From assembly GCA_024762795.1 (NCBI GenBank), contig JANTGS010000003.1, positions 1-64,000 of the forward strand: a stretch of 64,000 nucleotides of DNA. Reading direction: 5' to 3'. The first letter of the stretch is position 1. The number at the start of each line of letters is the position of its first letter. Origin of the DNA: Flavobacteriaceae bacterium (GTDB lineage: Bacteria; Bacteroidota; Bacteroidia; Flavobacteriales; Flavobacteriaceae). A program made the position numbers and the translations under genes. Shown here one piece after another: positions 27,370-34,803 of the stretch. The notes below the pieces were generated by a model, which saw only the letters and a list, made by a program, of their open reading frames with translations, was not told the origin of the DNA and made no database searches.

Positions 27370-27402
27370 TTTGCTGTAATCTATTTTAATACATTATATT
27401 TG
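27370..27402 (+). promoter_or_regulatory. Promoter upstream of parA
   Basis: TTTG at 27370-27373, a 21-base spacer and TATATTTG at 27395-27402 fit the Bacteroidota promoter. The predicted start is near 27409, 165 bases before the parA ATG, right at the first hairpin described in the next entry. Confidence 0.5.
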
Positions 27403-27407
27403 TCATG

Positions 27408-27470
27408 TTATACCCAAAAGGTATAAATTGCTAAGAAGAAGCTGATGGTAAAACGTTGGCTTTTCTTTTT
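27408..27470 (+). ncRNA. Candidate small RNA or structured leader before parA
   Basis: Starting at the predicted transcript start there are two hairpins. The first is TTATACC-CAAAA-GGTATAA (27408-27426). The second spans 27433-27467, pairing AAGAA(G)AAGCTGATG with CGTTGGCTTTTCTT around the loop GTAAAA, with several G-U pairs and one bulge. It ends in TTTTT (27466-27470). Promoter, hairpin and U-run are in the right order for a 60-nucleotide terminated RNA. It could equally be an attenuator controlling parA-parB, or the late terminator of the upstream cluster. No known RNA family recognised. Confidence 0.35.
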
Positions 27471-27573
27471 AAATTGGTAAGAATTTGTAAAAAAACAGTA
27501 ATTAATTTGGTAACTAAATTTAATTTAGTTTTAAATAATTGTATTTTTACACCTTTAAAAATCATAGGATTTA

Positions 27574-28347
27574 ATGGGAAAAATTATAGCAATTGCTAAT
27601 CAGAAGGGGGGCGTAGGGAAAACTACAACTACCGTTAATCTTGCTGCATCATTGGGAGTTCTTGAAAAAAAAGTTCTGCTGATCGATGCTGATCCTCAGG
27701 CGAATGCAACTTCTGGATTAGGAATTGATGTGGAAAGTGTTAAAAAAGGAACCTATCAGGTGCTCCTGCATGAAGCCTCTGTTAAAGACAGCATTCAAAA
27801 AACAACTTCCCCAAATGTGGATATAGTACCTTCGCATATCGATCTGGTTGCCACCGAAATAGAGCTGGTAGATATAGAGAATCGTGAATATATGCTGAGG
27901 GAATCCGTAAAGGAGATCAAAGACCTCTATGATTATATTCTGATAGATTGTGCTCCTTCATTGGGTTTGATCACTCTGAATGCACTTACCGCTGCTGACT
28001 CGGTGATCATCCCGATACAATGTGAGTATTATGCTTTGGAAGGTCTGGGTAAACTGCTCAATACTATAAAAAGTGTCCAGAAAGTTCATAATCCTGATCT
28101 GGAGATTGAAGGAATGTTGCTTACCATGTACGATTCGAGATTACGTTTATCCAATCAGGTGGTCAATGAAGTAAAAAAGCATTTTCAAAATATGGTTTTT
28201 AAAACCATTATTCAAAGAAATATTCGCTTAGGTGAAGCACCGAGTTACGGGGAGAGCATTATCGCTTATGACGCAACTAGTAAAGGAGCCGTGAATTATC
28301 TCAACCTGGCCCATGAAATATTAAAAAAGAACAACAAGGATGGCTAA
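27574..28347 (+). CDS. parA: Chromosome-partitioning ATPase ParA
   Basis: A 257-residue ParA/Soj ATPase. The deviant Walker A is KGGVGKTTTTVNLAA at the very N-terminus with the signature Lys, Walker A' is VLLIDADPQANAT, and Walker B is DYILIDCAPSLGLITLNAL. Small size and absence of an N-terminal DNA-binding domain mark the chromosomal type (Soj), not the plasmid P1 type. It works with ParB to move origin regions apart. It overlaps parB by 8 bases, so they are translationally coupled, and heads a conserved housekeeping operon. The structured leader described upstream may affect its expression. Confidence 0.95.
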   Translation: MGKIIAIANQKGGVGKTTTTVNLAASLGVLEKKVLLIDADPQANATSGLGIDVESVKKGTYQVLLHEASVKDSIQKTTSPNVDIVPSHIDLVATEIELVDIENREYMLRESVKEIKDLYDYILIDCAPSLGLITLNALTAADSVIIPIQCEYYALEGLGKLLNTIKSVQKVHNPDLEIEGMLLTMYDSRLRLSNQVVNEVKKHFQNMVFKTIIQRNIRLGEAPSYGESIIAYDATSKGAVNYLNLAHEILKKNNKDG

Positions 28348-29236
28348 AGCTATAAAGAAACAGGCTCTGGGCAGAGGATTATCTGCTTTATTAAAAGATG
28401 ATACACAGGATATCATGTCGGTAAAAGATAAAAATGCCGATAAACTTATTGGAAATATCATTGAGGTAGAGTTGGAGGCTATTACTGAAAATCCGTTTCA
28501 GCCCCGAACTAATTTTAACGAGGAAGCACTGCGTGAACTGGCAAGTTCTATCAGTGAATTAGGGGTCATACAGCCTATTACAGTTAGAAAACTGGAAGGA
28601 AATCAGTTTCAGCTGGTGAGTGGTGAACGTCGATTTAGGGCGTCAAAGCTTATCGGGCTTAAAACCATTCCTGCTTATATCAGAATAGCCAATGACCAGG
28701 AGATGCTGGAAATGGCCCTTGTTGAAAATATTCAGCGAAGTGATCTTGATCCCATCGAGATTGCACTTTCTTATCAGCAATTGATCGATGAGGTTAAACT
28801 GACGCAGGAAGAGTTGAGCAGAAGGGTAGGAAAAAACAGGTCAACTGTTGCTAATTTTTTACGTTTGTTAAAATTAGATCCTATCATTCAAACCGGTATC
28901 CGTGACGGATTTCTGAGTATGGGGCATGGAAGGGCACTGATCAATATTTCAGACCCTGAAAAACAACTGGAGATCTACGAAAATATCCTTAAAAATAAAT
29001 TATCAGTGCGACAAACGGAGCAACTGGTAAAGAAATTTAAGGAAAATGGTTCAATAGAAACAAAAACTCCGGTTGCAAAAGAAATTCCCAAATTCATTAA
29101 AAAGCATTTAAAAGATATCAATAGTTTTTTTGGTCATAAAATCGATGTGAAGGTGTCAGGAAAAGATAAAGGGAAGATCATTATTCCTTTTCATTCGGAA
29201 GAAGATTTTTTACGTATCAAGAAATTACTTGAATAA
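28340..29236 (+). CDS. parB: Chromosome-partitioning protein ParB
   Basis: A 298-residue ParB/Spo0J. The N-terminal basic tag LGRGLSALL is typical for the ParA-interacting end. The ParB/Srx CTPase domain has ENPFQPRTNF and the GERRFRASKLIGL motif, and the region LVENIQRSDLDPIEIALSYQ is the classic ParB box. The helix-turn-helix follows (LTQEELSRRVGKNRSTVANFLRLL), and a C-terminal dimer domain ends in EEDFLRIKKLLE. It binds parS sites and loads SMC. I looked for a parS-like palindrome near it and found none. The next gene starts directly after its stop codon. Confidence 0.95.
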   Translation: MAKAIKKQALGRGLSALLKDDTQDIMSVKDKNADKLIGNIIEVELEAITENPFQPRTNFNEEALRELASSISELGVIQPITVRKLEGNQFQLVSGERRFRASKLIGLKTIPAYIRIANDQEMLEMALVENIQRSDLDPIEIALSYQQLIDEVKLTQEELSRRVGKNRSTVANFLRLLKLDPIIQTGIRDGFLSMGHGRALINISDPEKQLEIYENILKNKLSVRQTEQLVKKFKENGSIETKTPVAKEIPKFIKKHLKDINSFFGHKIDVKVSGKDKGKIIIPFHSEEDFLRIKKLLE

Positions 29237-29815
29237 ATGTTAAAAACCACGGTTTATAGCGCTTTTATAATTTTTCTTTTCTGGAATACTTATTCCGGTC
29301 AGGCACAAAACAATGGTTTAAATATTGATATTGATTCAACTTACCAGGGAGTGGCTATGGATCCGCTTTCCCCTGCAAGAGCTGCCTTTTACTCGGCGGT
29401 TTTACCGGGCCTCGGGCAAGCCTATAATAAAAAATACTGGAAAATTCCTATTGTTTACGGGGCAATTGGTACCGGGGTTTATTTTTATTTAAACAATAAA
29501 AATCTGCTTAAACGCTATCAGACAGCCTATAAACAAAGAATAGCGGGATATCCGGACGAATTTGACGGTGTAGATCCGAATCCGTATGTGAGTAATGATG
29601 GTTTGATCCGGGCGCAGGATGTGTTGACTAAAAACAGAGATCTGGCTTTATTTATTACGATAGGTTTGTATGCTTTAAATATAATTGAGGCCAATGTAGA
29701 TGCGCATCTTGACGATAAAGCCTTCAATACAAACCTATCTTTAAGGCCTTCTTTTTATATACATCCGATTGATAACAATCTGGTATCAGGAATTAGTTTA
29801 AGTTTTGATTTTTAA
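29237..29815 (+). CDS. DUF5683 membrane/envelope protein
   Basis: A 192-residue protein with an N-terminal signal or anchor (YSAFIIFLFWNTYSGQAQ) and the DUF5683 core SPARAAFYSAVLPGLGQAYNKKYWKIP, followed by a hydrophobic segment VYGAIGTGVYFYL and a second near LALFITIGLYALNIIEA. It ends with beta-rich PSFYIHPIDNNLVSGISLSFDF, similar to outer-membrane strand ends. The family is widespread in Bacteroidota and often follows parB, as here (start codon immediately after the parB stop). Function unknown. The conserved linkage with parAB, dapB and lepB suggests an envelope housekeeping role, which is inference. Confidence 0.8.
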   Translation: MLKTTVYSAFIIFLFWNTYSGQAQNNGLNIDIDSTYQGVAMDPLSPARAAFYSAVLPGLGQAYNKKYWKIPIVYGAIGTGVYFYLNNKNLLKRYQTAYKQRIAGYPDEFDGVDPNPYVSNDGLIRAQDVLTKNRDLALFITIGLYALNIIEANVDAHLDDKAFNTNLSLRPSFYIHPIDNNLVSGISLSFDF

Positions 29816-29818
29816 TAA

Positions 29819-30538
29819 ATGAGAATAGCATTATTAGGATATGGTAAAATGGGGAAAACCATTGAAAAGATCGCTGAAAAGCGTGGTCATCAAATTGTGA
29901 TTAGGGCTGATAAAGATACAGAGCCTTATCATATCGGTGATGCGGAGGTAGCCATAGATTTCAGTGTGCCCGATTCGGCATTTGATAATATTATAAATTG
30001 TATTGAGCATGGAGTGCCCGTTGTTTCCGGTACCACAGGATGGCTGGAAAAATATGACGAAGTAGTTGATCTTTGTAAGAAAAAAGAAGGAGCTTTTCTA
30101 TATGCTTCAAATTTTAGTGTGGGTGTAAATATTTTCTTTAAATTAAATGAATATCTCGCTCAACTCATCTCAAAAGCTGAGGGCTATCATGCCTCGATCA
30201 CAGAAGTGCATCATATTCATAAATTGGATGCTCCAAGCGGAACGGCTATTTCTCTGGCAGAACAAATTCTAAGCAAGACACATTATAAAAAATGGACCCT
30301 GACCGATGATACCGTTCAGGGAAAGGATCTTTCCGGAGATGATTTACCCATTTATGCAAAAAGAGAAGGCGAAGTACCCGGAATTCACGATGTGAGGTAT
30401 AAATCGGAATTTGACCAGATTAGTATTCGCCATGAGGCAGACTCCCGTGAGGGTTTTGCTCTGGGTGCTGTGATCGCAGCAGAATGGATTGTTGGGAAAA
30501 CGGGTGTTTTTAATATGAATGATGTATTGGATATTTAA
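29819..30538 (+). CDS. dapB: 4-hydroxy-tetrahydrodipicolinate reductase
   Basis: A 239-residue DapB, the NAD(P)H-dependent reductase in the diaminopimelate/lysine route. The Rossmann start is MRIALLGYGKMGKTIEKIA. The substrate-binding and catalytic block is EVHHIHKLDAPSGTA (His pair and Lys), with the earlier GTTGW and SNFSVGVN motifs that line the active site. It is slightly shorter than the 265-270 residue E. coli protein, as is usual in Bacteroidota. It begins 3 bases after DUF5683 and is followed by lepB after 89 bases. It supplies both lysine and the meso-diaminopimelate of peptidoglycan. Confidence 0.95.
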   Translation: MRIALLGYGKMGKTIEKIAEKRGHQIVIRADKDTEPYHIGDAEVAIDFSVPDSAFDNIINCIEHGVPVVSGTTGWLEKYDEVVDLCKKKEGAFLYASNFSVGVNIFFKLNEYLAQLISKAEGYHASITEVHHIHKLDAPSGTAISLAEQILSKTHYKKWTLTDDTVQGKDLSGDDLPIYAKREGEVPGIHDVRYKSEFDQISIRHEADSREGFALGAVIAAEWIVGKTGVFNMNDVLDI

Positions 30539-30627
30539 GAAAAGAAAGTAATATTGCAGATTCAAATTGTAACAATATCGGTTTGAGTCCTACTAATTAT
30601 TTATAACAGAATTGAAATTATAAAATT

Positions 30628-32169
30628 ATGACATATCAACAGTGGTTTATTTTCTTTTTGGTTGTTCAGTTGATCCATTTTCTCGGAACCTGGAAATTAT
30701 ATGTAAAAGCAGGAAGAAAATCCTGGGAAGCAGCAATACCTGTGTATAATGCAGTTGTGCTGATGAAGATCATCAACCGGCCGAAGTGGTGGGTATTTCT
30801 TTTATTTTTACCTATTATTAATTTACTGATGTTTCCGGTAATCTGGGTGGAAACCATCAGGAGTTTTGGCAGAAACAGCCGTGCAGATACTTTTCTGGTG
30901 ATCTTTACACTGGGATTCTATATTTATTACATCAATTATATGATTGATGTTAAATATATAGAGAACAGAAGCTTAAAACCCAAGAGTGAGGTTGGTGAAT
31001 GGGTAAGTTCTATTGTTTTTGCCATTGTTGCTGCAACTATAGTTCATACCTATATCATGCAGCCCTATACCATTCCCACTTCTTCGCTGGAAAAATCCTT
31101 GTTGATAGGGGATTTTCTGTTTGTAAGTAAATTTCACTATGGTGCCAGGGTGCCTATGACCACAGTGGCGGCTCCTATGGTTCACGATACTTTACCCTTA
31201 TTACATATAAGGTCTTATTTAAATCATCCACAGTTGCCTTATATGCGTTTGCCTGCTTTACAGAAGATCAAACGCAATGAAATTGTGGTATTTAACTGGC
31301 CTGTGGATACGGTGGAACAATTCTTTAAAAAGACCAACAGGAAGATAAGAAAACCTATTGATAAAAAATCTAATTATGTAAAGCGTTGTGTGGGAATACC
31401 GGGTGATTCGCTGCAGATCAAAGACGGGTATATTTACATCAACGGGAAAAGAACTGTATTGCCCGACAGGGCTAAGCCTCAGTATTATTTCGATGTAAAT
31501 ACCGGCGGACAGGCATTGAGTATCAATCAGCTGAAAAATAAATTCCATGTGAGGGAAGGAGGAAGACTTCAAAATGGTAATTATATCTTGAATCTTACCG
31601 AAAATGAAGCAGCCATATTGAAAAAGAATCCTTATGTAAAGAGTATTAAAAGACATCTCACTCCAAAAGGAGAGCGGGAGGAAGTATTTCCAAACGTAAA
31701 ATCTTTAGACTGGAATAAAGATAATTACGGGCCGATTCTCATCCCTAAAAAGGGAATGACCGTTAAGCTTGATTTCAATTCTTTACCCTTTTATAAGAAG
31801 ATCATTACCGAATATGAAAAGAATGATCTTAAGATAAAAGAGGGTAAGATCCTGATCAATGGTACACCGGCCGATATTTATACTTTTAAACAGGATTATT
31901 ACTGGATGATGGGGGATAACCGGCATAATTCGGAAGATTCGCGTTACTGGGGATATGTGCCGTTTAACCACATTGTAGGGAAGCCGGTATTTATTTGGTT
32001 TAGCTGGGATAGTGATGCAAAAGGCCTGGATAAGATCAGATGGAACCGTTTATTTACAACGGTACATGGCAGTGGTAAACCTGTTTCCTATCTTTATTGG
32101 TTTCTGGGGGTAATGGTAGCCTTATGGGGATACAGTTTTTACCGAAGAAAAAAGAAATCTGAAGAATAA
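30628..32169 (+). CDS. lepB: Signal peptidase I, large Bacteroidota form
   Basis: A 513-residue signal peptidase I with two parts. The first 110 residues are a DUF5684-like membrane region with several hydrophobic helices (WFIFFLVVQLIHFLGTW, WWVFLLFLPIINLLMF, FLVIFTLGFYIYYINY). Then one more helix (SSIVFAIVAATIVHTYI) leads to the catalytic Ser in YTIPTSSLEKSL (about residue 152), the Lys in YVKRCVGIPGDSLQI, and box E YYWMMGDNRHNSEDSRYWGYVP. It is far longer than E. coli LepB because of the extra N-terminal domain and a large insert between the Lys region and box E. A last hydrophobic helix and basic tail end the protein. It cleaves signal peptides outside the inner membrane. Confidence 0.93.
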   Translation: MTYQQWFIFFLVVQLIHFLGTWKLYVKAGRKSWEAAIPVYNAVVLMKIINRPKWWVFLLFLPIINLLMFPVIWVETIRSFGRNSRADTFLVIFTLGFYIYYINYMIDVKYIENRSLKPKSEVGEWVSSIVFAIVAATIVHTYIMQPYTIPTSSLEKSLLIGDFLFVSKFHYGARVPMTTVAAPMVHDTLPLLHIRSYLNHPQLPYMRLPALQKIKRNEIVVFNWPVDTVEQFFKKTNRKIRKPIDKKSNYVKRCVGIPGDSLQIKDGYIYINGKRTVLPDRAKPQYYFDVNTGGQALSINQLKNKFHVREGGRLQNGNYILNLTENEAAILKKNPYVKSIKRHLTPKGEREEVFPNVKSLDWNKDNYGPILIPKKGMTVKLDFNSLPFYKKIITEYEKNDLKIKEGKILINGTPADIYTFKQDYYWMMGDNRHNSEDSRYWGYVPFNHIVGKPVFIWFSWDSDAKGLDKIRWNRLFTTVHGSGKPVSYLYWFLGVMVALWGYSFYRRKKKSEE

Positions 32170-32184
32170 AAGCTGTAAAACGTT

Positions 32185-32808
32185 TTGAGTCTGATTATTC
32201 ATTCTACTTATTTTTCACCTGTAGTTCAGTATGTTGCCATGGTAAATACTGATGAGGTGATCTTTGAAAAGGAAGATCACTATCAAAAGCAAACTTATCG
32301 AAACCGCTGTTATATATACGGGGCAAACGGGAAACAGATCCTTACGGTGCCTGTATTACATCAACGTAATTTCGAACACCCCAAGACAAGAGATATCCGG
32401 ATAGATAACAGTTTTGCGTGGCAGGTTCAGCATTTAAAATCAATTCAAACAGCATACAGGTCTTCTCCATTCTTTGAATATTACGAGGATGAGTTGATAC
32501 CTCTTTTTCAGGAAGAATTTACATATCTAACCGATCTCAATCTGGCAACAGATCAAGTGATCTCCACAATGCTTGATCTGGAGGTAAAAAAAAGTTTTAC
32601 AGGAACTTACAATGCCGAATATCCGGAAGATCAGGATAACAGGTTTTTGGTAAATGCCAAATCCGGGATAAGGTATGATCTAAAAAAATATCAGCAGGTT
32701 TTTATGGAAAAGTATGGCTTTATCTCAAATCTAAGCATCCTCGATCTGCTTTTTAATGAAGGGACCAATGCTATAAACTATTTGGAGGAGCAAAAATTTC
32801 CTTTTTAA
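32185..32808 (+). CDS. WbqC-family protein
   Basis: A 207-residue protein of the WbqC-like family: HSTYFSPVVQYVAMVNTDEVIFE, then QKQTYRNRCYIYGANGKQILTVPV and SIQTAYRSSPFFEYYEDELIPLF. The start is a TTG 15 bases after lepB; no ATG exists before the conserved region, so TTG is needed. WbqC proteins are often near glycan or lipopolysaccharide genes in other bacteria, but their chemistry is not settled. In Flavobacteriia they commonly follow lepB as here. No membrane segment or signal peptide, so cytosolic. Confidence 0.8.
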   Translation: MSLIIHSTYFSPVVQYVAMVNTDEVIFEKEDHYQKQTYRNRCYIYGANGKQILTVPVLHQRNFEHPKTRDIRIDNSFAWQVQHLKSIQTAYRSSPFFEYYEDELIPLFQEEFTYLTDLNLATDQVISTMLDLEVKKSFTGTYNAEYPEDQDNRFLVNAKSGIRYDLKKYQQVFMEKYGFISNLSILDLLFNEGTNAINYLEEQKFPF

Positions 32809-32927
32809 TCTTGAAATTGATTTGTACTATTGTATTTCTTTGATAGAATGAACAGGGGAGATAAATTTTGGCTCTCTTTTTGAAAAAAGGCTTAAATTTA
32901 TCAGCAGTATAAAAATTAAATGTTATT

Positions 32928-33812
32928 ATGAAAAAAGTTGTTTTAGGTCTTGTATTAAGTTTAATAAGTCTTTATGCATTTTCTCAGCAAAAGAGCGAGA
33001 TCAGTAAGTTGTCGTATTCACAAATAGATACCTTATTACGTTCAGTCAGTTATAAAAATTTGACCATTACGGAAAGAATGAATTTTTATTCCAAAATGTT
33101 TATGGGTATGAAATACGATTTGAAATGTGTTGGGGATGGAAAATATTCAATTTATGAGCCCTGGCCATTGGTTAATTTTCAAGGAATAAACTGTATGGCC
33201 TTTTGTGAACATGTACTTGCCATGTCAATTTCAGATAACTGGGATAATTTTTTTAACAATTTACAAAAGATCAGATATAAAGAGGGTATCATTGGGATCA
33301 AAACACGAAATCATTATACCATGGCAGACTGGTTGCCTGAGAACAGCTGGCTTTTAGAAGATGTTTCGGCCACAGTAGGAAAAGAATATGTGAAGGCTGT
33401 TACCAGAACGATCTCTCATAAGAAATTTTTCGCCTCAAAAGGAATAAAAAATCTTGATTATGTAAAGGAAGACCGCACTATGAAGGTGAATTATATTCCC
33501 CTCGCCGAATTTGGTAAAATTACTGATAATTTAAGAACAGGTGATATTCTGGTTTTATTGCTTAAAAATGCCGATGATATTTTTGCGGCCCATATGCTTA
33601 TGGTGATGAATGATCATGGTAAAAAGGTCATTCGTGAAGCAACCAGCAGTGTTATGAAAGTTATTGATACTGATATTGATCAATGGATTCAATATAAGCA
33701 AAAGCATAAATCGGATAAATATATCGGCTTATCGGTAATCAGGGTTAAAGAGAGCATAAATAAAAAAGGTAGGATTATTCTGCCCTGGAGAATAAAGGAT
33801 CTAAAACACTAA
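32928..33812 (+). CDS. DUF1460 N-acetylmuramoyl-L-alanine amidase-like protein
   Basis: A 294-residue exported protein. The signal peptide is VVLGLVLSLISLYAFSQ. The DUF1460 domain (an NlpC/P60-like cysteine fold) shows NCMAFCEHVLAMS with the probable nucleophile Cys, HYTMADWLPENSWLLEDVS, and a late HMLMVMNDHG segment with a His. DUF1460 members are peptidoglycan amidase-like enzymes in Bacteroidota. It would act on cell-wall fragments in the periplasm. It stands alone between the parAB operon and the minus-strand block, 119 bases after the WbqC gene. The exact bond cleaved is not predictable. Confidence 0.8.
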   Translation: MKKVVLGLVLSLISLYAFSQQKSEISKLSYSQIDTLLRSVSYKNLTITERMNFYSKMFMGMKYDLKCVGDGKYSIYEPWPLVNFQGINCMAFCEHVLAMSISDNWDNFFNNLQKIRYKEGIIGIKTRNHYTMADWLPENSWLLEDVSATVGKEYVKAVTRTISHKKFFASKGIKNLDYVKEDRTMKVNYIPLAEFGKITDNLRTGDILVLLLKNADDIFAAHMLMVMNDHGKKVIREATSSVMKVIDTDIDQWIQYKQKHKSDKYIGLSVIRVKESINKKGRIILPWRIKDLKH

Positions 33813-33859
33813 TCTATCCTTAACAGCTTATAGATATGATTATTCTATAGAAGATTGAA

Positions 33860-34099
33860 TCATTCTTTTAAAGCATTAAAGACCCAGGCCAATACAAAAA
33901 ATCCAATTCCGGTTAGTATGGGGGGCAAAATTACTTTCGGAGCATAGAATCCTCCGATGTAGATCATGGCAATTCCAATAACGATCAGTAGAACAGAAGC
34001 TATTGATAAGATCTTATTTTTATCCAATATAGAGTTTTTATTACTTTTTACTTTCTTTATTTCCGTATTTATGCTTGTTAATCTCGTCCTGAAGTTCAC
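33860..34099 (-). CDS. Small two-helix membrane protein
   Basis: A 79-residue minus-strand ORF. After a charged start (KKVKSNKNSILDKNK) it has two membrane helices, ILSIASVLLIVIGIAMIYIGG and VILPPILTGIGFFVLAWVFNAL. The ATG start overlaps the upstream gene by 59 bases. An in-frame TTG at 34027, 14 bases behind the upstream stop, would give 55 residues and remove the overlap. Nothing else can be said on function. Linked to the coiled-coil membrane protein gene before it, so the two may work together. Confidence 0.55.
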   Translation of the reverse strand: MNFRTRLTSINTEIKKVKSNKNSILDKNKILSIASVLLIVIGIAMIYIGGFYAPKVILPPILTGIGFFVLAWVFNALKE

Positions 34100-34667
34100 G
34101 TCTTACCTTTTGTTCTCTTTCTATGGCTACGCGTTTGTAGGTTTCAAATTCTTCTTCTGTTTCATTGAGTAATTTCTGTGCCTGTTTGGTAAGTGTATTA
34201 CTGCTTTTAAAACGGAAAATAAAAAATAACAGAAAGGCGAGTAGACCGAAGATCAATGACCACATTAAAGTATTATAGCTTTCTTTGCTCATTTGAATCC
34301 CTAAAAGATCCATACTGTCCTTTTCTTTGGTAATCTCTATAAGTTTGTCGTTGGTGATCTTAAGATTCTCTTTTAACGAATTGATCTCCTTTTTTTGACT
34401 CTCAATGGTAGCATTGGTTTCGTTTATTTTTTTATAAGCTGACTGCAGTGAATCGAGTACGTTAGCTTTTATTTTAAGGATATCTGCAATCTTTACCGAT
34501 TTAACCGATTTGTAGGTATAGGATTTTTTGTAGAGATAATCGAATTGGCTTTCTATGGTACCGCTGTTCAACGATCCTTTAATAGGTTCTCTTTTCTTTG
34601 TTTGAGCAATTCCGGAAGCAAAAATACCAAGAAAAAGTACGAGTATAAGCTTTTTTAAAAATTTCAT
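34041..34667 (-). CDS. Exported coiled-coil protein with one membrane helix
   Basis: A 208-residue protein. A signal peptide (LKKLILVLFLGIFASGIAQ) is followed by about 55 polar residues and a heptad-like coiled coil (SLQSAYKKINETNATIESQKK, then IKSLK-type repeats up to KEKDSMDLLG). Next comes one membrane helix (LMWSLIFGLLAFLLFFIFRF) and a second long charged coil (LLNETEEEFETYKRVAIEREQK) at the C-terminus. The layout puts the first coil in the periplasm and the second in the cytoplasm. This type is common in Flavobacteriia, but I know no assigned function. Its gene overlaps the small two-helix protein gene. Confidence 0.65.
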   Translation of the reverse strand: MKFLKKLILVLFLGIFASGIAQTKKREPIKGSLNSGTIESQFDYLYKKSYTYKSVKSVKIADILKIKANVLDSLQSAYKKINETNATIESQKKEINSLKENLKITNDKLIEITKEKDSMDLLGIQMSKESYNTLMWSLIFGLLAFLLFFIFRFKSSNTLTKQAQKLLNETEEEFETYKRVAIEREQKVRRELQDEINKHKYGNKESKK

Positions 34668-34803
34668 TTTAAGATTGTTATTGTTAAAAGTCTAAAAATA
34701 ATAAAAAAGTTAAATATATTTCAATTTAACTTATAACTTGTCGAAATTTATTAAGCTATTTTCTTTTGCAAAACTACTGAATGATAACGAGAAAATATAA
34801 TTT

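Noticed and set aside
27044-28400. parS site near parAB
   Set aside because: No match to the TGTTTCACGTGAAACA palindrome seen near the genes.
31258-31656. 132-residue minus-strand ORF
   Set aside because: Antisense to lepB inside a well-supported gene.
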